A stretch of DNA of 25,378 bases from an uncultured Selenomonadales bacterium (lineage in GTDB: Bacteria; Bacillota; Negativicutes; Selenomonadales; Selenomonadaceae). The stretch lies in assembly GCA_937877545.1 (NCBI GenBank), contig CALFJE010000067.1:1-25378 (forward strand), read 5' to 3'. The translations under genes were made by a program, and so were the position numbers. Positions 5,764-14,059 of the stretch are shown here, piece after piece. Position 1 is the stretch's first letter, and each line of letters starts with the position of its first letter. The notes under the pieces were generated by a model. That model did not search any database, had not been told where the DNA came from, and saw nothing but the letters and a program-made list of their open reading frames with translations.

Positions 5764-8136
5764 ATGGCTAAGAAACATTTCGGCGACTTCATTTCAACCG
5801 CGAAGACCGAGGAGGAGCTTAAATTTTATTTCGCAAAGTATTTTGACCTGCCCGTATCGACCAAGAATCGCATCGACCTGTACACCGCGCAGATTCTCTT
5901 CGAGTTTAAGCTTGCCGATAATCTTAAAAGCACTCAAATCCTCGCCAAGACCGTCGCGCAAGCTCTCTACTACATTCGCAGGCTCAAATTCGGTGACGAC
6001 GAACGTGCTCCCTCCGAAAATATTTGCGTCGTGACCAAAAATTTCGCCGCATTTTTCCAAACCAAACTTTTTGCCGATTTTTACAACGATAAATCCGTTT
6101 ACGATTGGGATTTAAAGCCCTCCGCGCCGTGTAAAAAGCTTGTTGCCGACCTTGCCGTCTCCGAAAAAATCTGCGCGGCTCATGTTTACGATTTTTCCGT
6201 CATGCAAGCGGAAATCGCCTTTGTCGCGCTCATTTCCAACACTCGCAAGCGTCAAAGTGCGCTCGCCAACGTCAAAAAGCAAATCACCGCTCAAAATTTT
6301 TATCAAGTCTTCCAATATTGGCAGAGTTTTTTCGGCGCGGCGGTTGAAAACGGGCATAAAACCTCCGAATATTTTATTGCCGACATTGAGGCGGGCAAAT
6401 CGCACATGCACGACGGTAAAATTTATTTCGAGTTGGCGGGCGAACAGATTAAAGTTAAAGTCCTCAATCCCGACGAATACAATTATTTTTGGGCTCGCCA
6501 CGCCAAAATCGGCAACGCTCGTGACATTATTTCAATCCGCCAAAAAATGGACAGGATGACCGAAATTGATTTGCGACGCAGGACGGGCGAATTTTACACG
6601 CCGATTGAATTTGCCAAGAAAGCCGTTGATTATCTGCTCCGCACCGTCACGCTTGACGGCAATTATCGAATTTGGGATATGGCGGCGGGCACTGGCAATT
6701 TGGAGTTCGCGCTCCCGCCCGATGCCGTTAAATTCTGCTATATTTCCACGCTCCTCGCCGACGAAGCCAATTATTGCAAGCAAATTTTTTCCGACGCGAC
6801 CGTTTTCCAATATGATTTTCTCAACGACGGCGCAGATAAATTGCCCAAAAATCTCCGCGAAGACTTAAATAATCCCGAAATTAAATGGATTATTTTCATC
6901 AATCCGCCTTACGCCACCGCAAGCAATTATGAGCGCGAAAAGGGGAAAAATAAATTCGGCGTGTCATTTACCGAAATTCGTAAGCAAATGCTCGCCGAAA
7001 ATCTCGGAAAAAATTCGTCGGAATTATTTTCGCAGTTTATTTATCGAATCAGCCGCGATTTTGCCGATAAAATTGCGTGGCTGGGCATTTTTTCCAAGCT
7101 GACATACATAATTGCCGGCAACGAGCAAAAATTTCGCGATAAAATTTTCCGATATAAATTTGAGCGCGGCTTCGTGTTTAATTCGAGGAATTTTGACGGT
7201 TGCAACGGACAATTTCCCGTCGGATTTTTGGTTTGGAACTTGGCGGAGCACATTTCATTGGAAGAGCAGACGATTTCGCTTGATGTTTACGATTCCGACG
7301 TTGAAAAAATCGCCGAGAAAACTTTTAAACCTGCGCGGAATGATGAAGTCTTAAATAAATGGATTAAATATCGTCCGAAATGCACAAAGAAATTCCCGCC
7401 AACGTCAAGCGGGATAAAAATTGCTCACGAAAGCAAATCCGCGCAAAAAGTTGCGGAGGGCTTTTTGGCGTCGTTCATGCTAAGCGGAAATGACTTTTCA
7501 AATCAAAATTACACGGCGTTTTTATCGGGAGCCGTAACGATTCACGGAAATTTATCGGTGACGCCCGAAAATTTCGAGCAATGTATGATAACGCACATGG
7601 TGCGGCGGTTGCCGAAGGCTACATGGCTCAACGACCGCGATCAATTCCTTCAGCCGACAAAAAAATTACCTCCCGAATTCGTGACGGACGCGGCGGTTTG
7701 GAGCTTATTTGCGCCGTCGAATCAAACGGTGTCGCTCCGCAATGTGGAATACGCGGGCGAGCTTTATCAGATATGGAACAATTTTTATCCGTTTTTGTTG
7801 GCGGAGGTGCGGGAATGGAAATGCTCTTCCTTAGAAATGGCGGCGCGGCTTGAATTGGCGCGGGAAGACCGATTCGCGGCTTTGTGGTTGTCGAAACACG
7901 AATTATCGGCAGAATCCGCGCAGATTGTGGCGGCAGCGCGGGAACTTTATAAAAAATTCTACGCGGAGTCGACACGATTGGACTTGCAACGTTGGAAGAT
8001 AGCGGATTGGGACGCGGGTTGGTATCAAATCCGCATGGCTTTGGGCGAATCGACGGATTTGTCGGCATTGAGCGCGAAACTCTTGCCGCAGATTTATGAA
8101 CTCGGATTTTTGCGCAACGAGGTGCGATATTTTTAA
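5764..8136 (+). CDS. Single-chain restriction-modification-like protein (PD-(D/E)xK nuclease plus N6-adenine methylase)
   Basis: A 790-residue protein with the layout of type IIG/Eco57I-like enzymes. Near the N-terminus D38 and E47-F-K49 (RIDLYTAQILFEFKL) match a PD-(D/E)xK nuclease core. RRTGEFYTP at 272-280 precedes the methylase domain; motif I is DMAAGTGN at 305-312 and the amino-methylase motif IV is NPPY at 380-383. The long C-terminal part (about 480-790) has no motif I recognise and would be the place for target recognition. GAGGTG precedes the ATG and a hairpin follows the stop. No separate restriction, specificity or other defence gene flanks it. The AT-rich codon use compared with the genes around it suggests acquisition by transfer. 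It could also be an orphan methylase if the nuclease is inactive. Confidence 0.82.
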   Translation: MAKKHFGDFISTAKTEEELKFYFAKYFDLPVSTKNRIDLYTAQILFEFKLADNLKSTQILAKTVAQALYYIRRLKFGDDERAPSENICVVTKNFAAFFQTKLFADFYNDKSVYDWDLKPSAPCKKLVADLAVSEKICAAHVYDFSVMQAEIAFVALISNTRKRQSALANVKKQITAQNFYQVFQYWQSFFGAAVENGHKTSEYFIADIEAGKSHMHDGKIYFELAGEQIKVKVLNPDEYNYFWARHAKIGNARDIISIRQKMDRMTEIDLRRRTGEFYTPIEFAKKAVDYLLRTVTLDGNYRIWDMAAGTGNLEFALPPDAVKFCYISTLLADEANYCKQIFSDATVFQYDFLNDGADKLPKNLREDLNNPEIKWIIFINPPYATASNYEREKGKNKFGVSFTEIRKQMLAENLGKNSSELFSQFIYRISRDFADKIAWLGIFSKLTYIIAGNEQKFRDKIFRYKFERGFVFNSRNFDGCNGQFPVGFLVWNLAEHISLEEQTISLDVYDSDVEKIAEKTFKPARNDEVLNKWIKYRPKCTKKFPPTSSGIKIAHESKSAQKVAEGFLASFMLSGNDFSNQNYTAFLSGAVTIHGNLSVTPENFEQCMITHMVRRLPKATWLNDRDQFLQPTKKLPPEFVTDAAVWSLFAPSNQTVSLRNVEYAGELYQIWNNFYPFLLAEVREWKCSSLEMAARLELAREDRFAALWLSKHELSAESAQIVAAARELYKKFYAESTRLDLQRWKIADWDAGWYQIRMALGESTDLSALSAKLLPQIYELGFLRNEVRYF

Positions 8137-8146
8137 ACGGAAAGCC

Positions 8147-8174
8147 CGCCGTTCGATTGAGCGGCGATTTTTTT
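8147..8174 (+). terminator. Rho-independent terminator after the restriction-modification gene
   Basis: CGCCGTTC, loop GATT, GAGCGGCG forms an 8-bp stem with one G-U pair, followed by ATTTTTTT. It lies 10 bp after the stop codon. Confidence 0.85.
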
Positions 8175-8179
8175 GCTTG

Positions 8180-8208
8180 TAGACAGTTGCGGTAAAGGCA
8201 TGTAAAAT
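8180..8208 (+). promoter_or_regulatory. Promoter of recJ
   Basis: TAGACA (8180-8185), a 17-bp spacer and TAAAAT (8203-8208), just upstream of the recJ ribosome site. The -35 element begins five bases after the T-tract of the preceding terminator. Confidence 0.7.
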
Positions 8209-8232
8209 TAAGCGGCAAAAAGGAGTGTGGAC

Positions 8233-10296
8233 ATGCGGAAAAAATGGATAGTACGCGAATCGAAGGCGTTCGACGTGGAAAAATTCGCGGCTGAGACGGG
8301 AATCAGCGAATTAACAGCAAAAATTCTCTGCAATCGGGGAATAAAAGACGCGCAAGCGGTAAAAAATTTCATGGAGCCGGAAAATGCGCCGTTCAATGCC
8401 CCGTTTTTAATGCTGGGAATGCGCGAGGCGGTCGACAGAATCAAAATCGCGCTTGCGAATCGGGAAAAAATCTGCATCTATGGCGATTATGATGTGGACG
8501 GAATGAGTGCGTCGGCAATTATGATTCGGACGCTGAAAAATTTGGGCGCGACGGTCGAAAGCTACATACCCGACCGCTCGGAGGGCTACGGCTTGAACGT
8601 GTCGGCGTTGCAGAAAATAGCGGCTGAGGGCGCGGGACTTCTGATAACCGTTGACTGCGGCATCACGAACGAAAAGGAAATTTGCGCCGTCAAAGACCGC
8701 TTGGACGTGATAGTTACGGATCATCACCTGCCCGCGTTGGAGGCGGTAAAGTCGGCGGTGGCGGTCGTCAATCCGAATCAAAAAGATTGCCCTTATCCCG
8801 AAAAAAATTTATGCGGGGCGGGCGTAGCGTTCAAAATCAGCCAGGCATTGATGAGCGAATTACGCGGCGTCGATTTTCAAACGTACACGACAGACATCGA
8901 GATAGCGGCAATGGCGACGGTGGCGGATTTGGTGCAACTGGTCGGCGAAAATCGGAAAATCGTGCGCATGGGCTTGAAAATCATGCGGGAGACAAATTGC
9001 GTCGGGCTTCGGGCATTGATGAACGTGTCGAGCGTGGGCAACAAAAAAATCTCGGCGGGGCACGTGGCATTTCAAATCGCGCCGCGCTTAAATTCGGTGG
9101 GGCGGCTGAAATCTGCGCGGGAAGGCTTGCGACTGTTGTTGACGGAAGACTTTTCGGAGGCGCAGGAACGAGCGCGAGAATTAAACCGATTGAATCAGCG
9201 GCGCAAAGACATCGAAACGAAAATGTTGGCGGCTGCGGAGGAAAAAGTTCGGCTCATGCGCACCGAATGCGGCGGCGATTTGAGTACGCTGGTAATATCG
9301 GGCAGCGGCTGGTTGGAGGGCGTAATCGGGCTTACGGCGTCAAAGTTGGTCGAGCGATACAATTTGCCAACGATAATCCTGACGACGCAGGACGGAATTT
9401 ATTATCGCGGTTCGTGTCGAAGTATCCCCGCGCTCCACATGAAAAACGCGCTGGATTCTATGGCGGAGCTGTTCGAGCAATACGGCGGGCATTCGCAAGC
9501 GGCGGGCTTAACGGTTTCGGCTAAAAATCTGCCCGAATTCGCGACGCGCTTCGACAAATACGTAAGGGGCAAACTAAACGACGAGGATTATCAGCCGATT
9601 TTGAACGTGGACGCGATAATTGACCCCGCGCAGATAACGTTCGAGGTGGCGCGGGAGTTCGAGACGTTCGAGCCTTACGGCTTGGGCAATCCGCATCCGA
9701 TATTGGCTTGCCGACACGTCCGAGGCTTCGCGGCAAAGGCTATGGGCAAGGAGGGCGTTCATCTGAGATTCTCCGTAGGCGAAAACATTCGGGCGGTGGC
9801 GTGGAATTGCGGAAACTTCGCGCCTTTGGTCGAGAATGAGGCGATAGATATAGCCTACGAGCCGGAATTGAACGAATGGCGCGACGAAGTTCGAATACAA
9901 TGCACCGTGTCAAGTTTGGAGCCGGCGGCGGCGGGCGAAGCGGTACCGGAGCGCGAAAAACTTTTGACGGTGTATAATTTTTTGCGGCGAGCGCGAAGTT
10001 TCACGGGGCAATTCAACTTGTGCGCGTTGGTTCGGGAATTCAACGCTCAAACGGGGCAGAACGTATCGACGTACACTTTCGACGGCGCAATAAAAGTTTT
10101 CGAGGAGCTGGGCTTGCTGATAATCGACAGGGAAACCCAAACGTTCGAGTTGCCGCGCCCGAAGAGCAAATTGGATTTGAACAATTCGCGGACGTATCGG
10201 CTGGGTATGCGCGAAAAACAGTCGGCGGTCGTCAAGTCGAGTGGGAAAATAATTTCGTTGGAGGCGATACAAAATCGGCGGCTCCTGAACGGATAA
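8233..10296 (+). CDS. recJ: Single-stranded-DNA-specific exonuclease RecJ
   Basis: A 687-residue 5'-3' single-strand exonuclease of the DHH family, used in recombination and mismatch or base-excision repair. The ATG at 8233 is chosen over the GTG at 8227 because AGGAG at 8221-8225 is correctly spaced only for the ATG. DHH-domain metal motifs are visible: DYDVDG at 85-90, TVDCGITN, DHH at 163-165 and VVNPNQ. The DHHA1 part shows GSGWLEGVIGLTASKL and the glycine-rich YGGHSQAAGLTV. An OB-fold follows, then a C-terminal extension (from about residue 570, ekLLTVYNFLRRARSF) like the winged-helix end of Firmicutes RecJ. It has its own promoter and appears monocistronic. Confidence 0.95.
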   Translation: MRKKWIVRESKAFDVEKFAAETGISELTAKILCNRGIKDAQAVKNFMEPENAPFNAPFLMLGMREAVDRIKIALANREKICIYGDYDVDGMSASAIMIRTLKNLGATVESYIPDRSEGYGLNVSALQKIAAEGAGLLITVDCGITNEKEICAVKDRLDVIVTDHHLPALEAVKSAVAVVNPNQKDCPYPEKNLCGAGVAFKISQALMSELRGVDFQTYTTDIEIAAMATVADLVQLVGENRKIVRMGLKIMRETNCVGLRALMNVSSVGNKKISAGHVAFQIAPRLNSVGRLKSAREGLRLLLTEDFSEAQERARELNRLNQRRKDIETKMLAAAEEKVRLMRTECGGDLSTLVISGSGWLEGVIGLTASKLVERYNLPTIILTTQDGIYYRGSCRSIPALHMKNALDSMAELFEQYGGHSQAAGLTVSAKNLPEFATRFDKYVRGKLNDEDYQPILNVDAIIDPAQITFEVAREFETFEPYGLGNPHPILACRHVRGFAAKAMGKEGVHLRFSVGENIRAVAWNCGNFAPLVENEAIDIAYEPELNEWRDEVRIQCTVSSLEPAAAGEAVPEREKLLTVYNFLRRARSFTGQFNLCALVREFNAQTGQNVSTYTFDGAIKVFEELGLLIIDRETQTFELPRPKSKLDLNNSRTYRLGMREKQSAVVKSSGKIISLEAIQNRRLLNG

Positions 10297-10309
10297 CATT
10301 AGTTGCCGA

Positions 10310-10323
10310 TTAAACATGTTTAA
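10310..10323. repeat. Perfect 14-bp palindrome TTAAACATGTTTAA
   Basis: A perfect inverted repeat without spacer, 14 bp after recJ and about 17 bp before the -35 element of the next promoter. No T-run follows, so it does not look like a terminator. The position would suit a binding site for a dimeric regulator. Confidence 0.5.
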
Positions 10324-10339
10324 ACTTTCATTAGTTTCG

Positions 10340-10368
10340 TTGACCGTCGTCTTAAGTTTGATTAAAAT
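10340..10368 (+). promoter_or_regulatory. Promoter of the LPP20-type gene
   Basis: TTGACC (10340-10345), a 17-bp spacer and TAAAAT (10363-10368), about 90 bp before the ATG at 10461. The leader between them holds no feature I recognise. Confidence 0.65.
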
Positions 10369-10460
10369 TAAATCGCTAAAGGATTAGCCGGGAGGAGGGC
10401 GGCGTCGAATTCAAGGGATTGAGCAAATTATTCATCGGACGAATTAAAGGGGTGTTTGAG

Positions 10461-11312
10461 ATGAATTTCCAATGGAAATGTGCGGCGAGCCTGGTTGCGG
10501 CAATTATGATGACACTGCTGGCAACTACGGCGTTCGCGGCGGAAGGAGCGGTCGATTGGAACAAGGGCGTCGTTCGGGCGGTCGGCATAGGCGTAGGCAA
10601 AGCCGCCTACAAGAATAATCCCGGTCTCTATCGCGCTCAAGCCAAACGGGCGGCTATGATGGACGCTCAGCGCAACTTGGCGGAAATCGTCAAGGGCGTG
10701 CAAGTCTCCTCCGAATCCACCATGCGCGATTTGGAACTTGAAAGCGACATTGTCCGCACCCGCGTCGACGCCATTATCAAAGGCATGAGCGAGGTCAGTT
10801 CCCAATATTTAAGTGACGGTACTTACGAGGTCGTCTTGGAAATGCCTCTGTTCGGTGCCAAAGACTCTCTTTCGGAAGCCGCCTTCATTCCGTTTAAGGA
10901 CGAGCCCAAAGTTTCATTCCCGCAACCTGTCAACACCACGATTATCAATCAGCCGACCGTCATCAACAATAACTATACCGGTCTTATTATCGATTGTCGC
11001 GGCTTGAGTGCGGGCGCGCTTAATCCCGTCATGAGCCCCGTTATCAAGAACGACAACGGGCAAGCGATTTACGGGCACAAAAATCTCGACTACGATAAAA
11101 TTATCCTCAACGGCATGGCAAGCTACGCCGACGACATTTCCGACCAAATCAGCCGCTCGCGGGCGGGCAACAATCCTTTGGTCGTCAAAGCCGTGAATCT
11201 TTCCGACATAAACGCAAATCCCGTGGTTTCGACGGCGGACGCCGATAAAATCCTTGCCGCCAATCAGCACGACAGATTTTTGGAAAACTGCGCGGTTGTT
11301 TTCGTGAAATAA
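10461..11312 (+). CDS. Exported LPP20-domain protein of unknown function
   Basis: A 283-residue protein with a Sec signal peptide (hydrophobic stretch LVAAIMMTLLATTAFA, likely cleaved after AFA; there is no lipobox cysteine). The ATG at 10461 follows AAAGGGG; an earlier in-frame start would put extra residues before the signal. Residues about 35-130 resemble the LPP20/FlgT-N type domain: AVGIGVGKAAY, RAQAKRAAMMDAQRNLAEIVKGVQV and YEVVLEMPLFG. The second half (TGLIIDCRGL, MSPVIKNDNGQAIYGHKNLDYD, with Asn-rich INNNYTG before it) has no named function that I know. It is probably periplasmic or surface-associated and transcribed alone between its own promoter and terminator. The family assignment rests on pattern recall. 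Confidence 0.75.
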   Translation: MNFQWKCAASLVAAIMMTLLATTAFAAEGAVDWNKGVVRAVGIGVGKAAYKNNPGLYRAQAKRAAMMDAQRNLAEIVKGVQVSSESTMRDLELESDIVRTRVDAIIKGMSEVSSQYLSDGTYEVVLEMPLFGAKDSLSEAAFIPFKDEPKVSFPQPVNTTIINQPTVINNNYTGLIIDCRGLSAGALNPVMSPVIKNDNGQAIYGHKNLDYDKIILNGMASYADDISDQISRSRAGNNPLVVKAVNLSDINANPVVSTADADKILAANQHDRFLENCAVVFVK

Positions 11313-11333
11313 TTTCATAAGCAAAGCTTCAAG

Positions 11334-11371
11334 CGGGCGCAACTCAAAGCGAGGGCGTCCGTTATTTTTTT
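11334..11371 (+). terminator. Rho-independent terminator after the LPP20-type gene
   Basis: CGGGCGC (11334-11340) pairs with GCGTCCG (11355-11361), including one G-U pair, over a 14-base loop, followed by TTATTTTTTT. Confidence 0.7.
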
Positions 11372-11389
11372 GCGGCGTGACATTACTCC

Positions 11390-11417
11390 TCGACAAATAA
11401 ATTTTGCGTGGTATCAT
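11390..11417 (+). promoter_or_regulatory. Promoter of copA
   Basis: TCGACA (11390-11395), a 16-bp spacer and TATCAT (11412-11417), each one mismatch from consensus. I see no clear CopY or CsoR operator in the short leader. Confidence 0.65.
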
Positions 11418-11445
11418 TGCGCAAAAGATTTAAGGAGGTGATTGT

Positions 11446-14004
11446 TTGACCAAAGAAACTTTCGACGTGACGGGCATGAGTTGCTCGGCGTGTTCGGCGC
11501 GTGTCGAAAAGGCTGTCGCCAAGCTCGTCGGCGCGGATAATGTCAGCGTCAATCTCCTTACCAATTCCATGCAGGTTAAGTTCGACGAAACTGCCACGTC
11601 CGCCGCGCAGATTGTTCAAGCCGTCGTCAATGCCGGTTATGGGGCGTCACCCAAGCAAGCCGCCGCGCAGATTAAATTGCCCGAACGCACAATTGATACA
11701 GAAATTGCCGCCATGAAGACGCGCCTCACGTGGTCGATAATCTTCCTGTTGCCGACAATGTATATCGCAATGCATCACATGTTGCCGTTGCCCGTGCCGC
11801 CAATCGTGGCGGAGCTGTTCGACGGGCGGGCTAACGCCGTAACGTTCGCCTTCGCGCAATTCCTCCTGATTCTGCCGATTATGTATCTCAACCGAAAATA
11901 TTACGTCAACGGCTTCAAAACGCTTCTCGCGGGCGCACCCAATATGGACAGCCTGGTCGGACTCGGCTCAATGGCGGCGGCGGCGTTCGGAGCGTTCGCG
12001 CTGTTCAGAATCGGTCAAGGGCTGGGCGCGGGCGATTTGGCTTTGGTCGACGAATACAGCCGCAACCTTTACTTTGAATCGGCGGGCATGATCGTCACGC
12101 TTATAACCGTCGGCAAATACTTTGAGGCTCGCGCTAAAGGCAAGACTTCCCAAGCCGTCGAAAAGCTCATGAACCTCGCGCCGAAGACTGCAACCGTCCT
12201 GCGCGGAGGCGAAGAGCTTACAATCCCCGTGGAGCAACTTGTTATCGGCGATGAGATTTTGATCAAGCCCGGCGAAAGCTTTGCGGCTGACGGCGTGATT
12301 CTTGACGGCTCAACCACCGCAGACGAGAGCGCGATAACCGGCGAAAGCTTACCCGTAAATAAAAGCGTCGGCGATAATGTCACGAGCGGCACGCTCAATC
12401 AAAGCGGCTTCGTCAAGTTTCGTGCGGCTAAGGTCGGCGGCGAGACGACTATCAGCAAGATTATCGCGTTGGTCGAGGAGGCGTCGGCCAGCAAAGCTCC
12501 GATAGCCAAGCTTGCCGATAAGGTCGCGGGCGTGTTCGTCCCTGCCGTTATTGCTGTCGCGCTGATTGCGGGCGGATTTTGGCTTATCAGCGGCGCAAGC
12601 GTCGAGTTTGCGTTTAGTATCGCGGTTTCGATTCTGGTTATAAGTTGTCCGTGCGCCCTCGGTTTGGCGACGCCCGTTGCTATCATGGTCGGCACCGGCA
12701 AGGGCGCGGAGCACGGCATTTTGATTAAGTCGGGCGAGGCTTTGGAGACGGCGCACGCGATTGATACCGTCGTCGTCGACAAGACGGGCACGCTTACCGA
12801 GGGCAAGCCTTTCGTGACGGACGTAATAACCTGCGCGGAGTCGGCGGATAATCTTTTGCGAATCGCGGCGGCACTTGAACGCGGGAGCGAACACCCTCTG
12901 GCGAAGGCAATCAGTAATTTGGAAGTAGGAATGGGAAATGATTTGGTCGCCGAGGATTTTCAAGCCGTTTTCGGCAAGGGCGTAAAGGCTAAAATTGACG
13001 GTGCGGAGTGCGTGGCGGGCAACGAGGCTTTTTTGACGGAGTGCGGATTTAACCTTGACGCGTTGCGCGATAAAATTTCAACCTTGGCGGGCGAGGGCAA
13101 GACGCCGATTATCTTTGCACGCGGCGATAAAATCCTCGGCATAATCGCGGCGGCGGACGTCGAGAAAAAGACTTCCGCGCAGGCTGTGGCGGAGTTTAAA
13201 AATCTGGGCGTTAATGTTATCATGCTGACGGGCGACAACGAACGCACCGCGCAAGCCGTTGCAAAGCGGCTGGGCATTGATGAGGTTATCGCGGGCGTGT
13301 TGCCCGAACATAAGGCTAATGAGGTCGAACGTCTTCAAGCCGCAGGGCGCAAAGTCGCGATGATTGGCGACGGCATTAACGACGCTCCCGCGCTTGCCAA
13401 GGCGGATTTGGGCGTGGCTATTGGCGCGGGCACCGACGTTGCGATTGAGAGCGCGGGCGCAGTTCTGGTGCGCAACGATTTGCTTGACGCCGTAAGCGCG
13501 ATTCGCCTTAGTAGAGCTGTCATGACGAACATTAAGCAAAATTTATTCTGGGCGTTCTTCTACAACGTGATTTGCATACCGTTGGCGGCGGGCATATTCT
13601 ATCCCGCGTTCGGGCTGAAGCTGTCGCCCATGATTGGCGCGGCGGCAATGAGTATGTCGAGCGTGTGCGTAGTACTCAACGCCTTGCGCCTGCGATACTT
13701 CAAGGTCGAGCGGTCAACGGCTGTCGACGCGGCTCCGCGCAGATTGGAAGTCCGCACGGAAAATCTTCAAACGGTGATTCTTAAGGAGGCAACTCAAATG
13801 CAGACAACTTTTAAGGTCGAGGGCATGATGTGTAAGCACTGCCAAAAGCACGTTCACGACGCGCTTGCCAAAATGGACGGCGTCACGGCGGTCGAGGTCA
13901 GTTTGGAGGACAATTCGGCGACCGTCAACGCCACCAAGGACATTTCGCTTGACGACTTCGCCAAGGTTATCGACGAGGCGGGCTACGAGCTGGTCAGGAA
14001 TTGA
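11446..14004 (+). CDS. copA: Copper-exporting P1B-type ATPase with fused C-terminal CopZ-like domain
   Basis: An 852-residue heavy-metal P-type ATPase that exports Cu(I) across the inner membrane. The TTG start at 11446 follows AAGGAGGTG. Residues 3-68 form a metal-binding HMA domain with GMSCSAC (Cys13, Cys16). The core has the actuator TGES loop, the metal-site CPC at 401-403, the phosphorylation motif DKTGT from Asp445, the HP dipeptide (SEHPLAKA), GDGINDAP at 641-648 and MSMSSVCVVLNALRLR in the last helix, the usual CopA pattern for Cu(I). The ATPase would normally end near residue 750. Here a linker leads in frame into a second HMA domain (785-852, GMMCKHC), and an internal ribosome site precedes its Met785. 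Confidence 0.94.
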   Translation: MTKETFDVTGMSCSACSARVEKAVAKLVGADNVSVNLLTNSMQVKFDETATSAAQIVQAVVNAGYGASPKQAAAQIKLPERTIDTEIAAMKTRLTWSIIFLLPTMYIAMHHMLPLPVPPIVAELFDGRANAVTFAFAQFLLILPIMYLNRKYYVNGFKTLLAGAPNMDSLVGLGSMAAAAFGAFALFRIGQGLGAGDLALVDEYSRNLYFESAGMIVTLITVGKYFEARAKGKTSQAVEKLMNLAPKTATVLRGGEELTIPVEQLVIGDEILIKPGESFAADGVILDGSTTADESAITGESLPVNKSVGDNVTSGTLNQSGFVKFRAAKVGGETTISKIIALVEEASASKAPIAKLADKVAGVFVPAVIAVALIAGGFWLISGASVEFAFSIAVSILVISCPCALGLATPVAIMVGTGKGAEHGILIKSGEALETAHAIDTVVVDKTGTLTEGKPFVTDVITCAESADNLLRIAAALERGSEHPLAKAISNLEVGMGNDLVAEDFQAVFGKGVKAKIDGAECVAGNEAFLTECGFNLDALRDKISTLAGEGKTPIIFARGDKILGIIAAADVEKKTSAQAVAEFKNLGVNVIMLTGDNERTAQAVAKRLGIDEVIAGVLPEHKANEVERLQAAGRKVAMIGDGINDAPALAKADLGVAIGAGTDVAIESAGAVLVRNDLLDAVSAIRLSRAVMTNIKQNLFWAFFYNVICIPLAAGIFYPAFGLKLSPMIGAAAMSMSSVCVVLNALRLRYFKVERSTAVDAAPRRLEVRTENLQTVILKEATQMQTTFKVEGMMCKHCQKHVHDALAKMDGVTAVEVSLEDNSATVNATKDISLDDFAKVIDEAGYELVRN
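13781..13800 (+). promoter_or_regulatory. Internal ribosome-binding site and in-frame ATG within copA
   Basis: TTAAGGAGG, an 8-base spacer (CAACTCAA) and ATG at 13798, in the same frame as copA. This is one of the strongest Shine-Dalgarno matches in the window and lies inside the linker before the C-terminal HMA domain. It implies a second, shorter product. Confidence 0.7.
13798..14004 (+). CDS. Probable CopZ-like copper chaperone translated from inside copA
   Basis: Starting at the internal ATG (13798), the frame gives a 68-residue stand-alone HMA protein, the usual size of CopZ copper chaperones. The metal loop GMMCKHC has cysteines at residues 12 and 15 of the short product, followed by VHDALAKMDGVTAVEVSLED and the closing AKVIDEAGYEL. 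CopZ binds Cu(I) in the cytoplasm and hands it to CopA. In most Firmicutes copZ is a separate gene after copA. Here no stop separates them, so both a fused pump and a free chaperone could be made. That the short form is made is inferred from the ribosome site only. Confidence 0.6.
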   Translation: MQTTFKVEGMMCKHCQKHVHDALAKMDGVTAVEVSLEDNSATVNATKDISLDDFAKVIDEAGYELVRN

Positions 14005-14029
14005 TTTTGACTCCGCGCTGTGATAGAAT
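14001..14029 (+). promoter_or_regulatory. Promoter of the polyprenyl synthase-SCIFF unit
   Basis: TTGATT (14001-14006, overlapping the copA stop codon), a 17-bp spacer and TAGAAT (14024-14029), about 30 bp before the TTG start. No terminator separates it from copA, so readthrough is also possible. Confidence 0.6.
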
Positions 14030-14059
14030 TGCGAAAAATTTTTTTGGCGGGTGAGATGA

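Noticed and set aside
8682..9524. 280-residue plus-strand frame inside recJ
   Set aside because: It is in another frame of a strongly conserved recJ, with Gly/Arg-rich, low-complexity content and no start signal.
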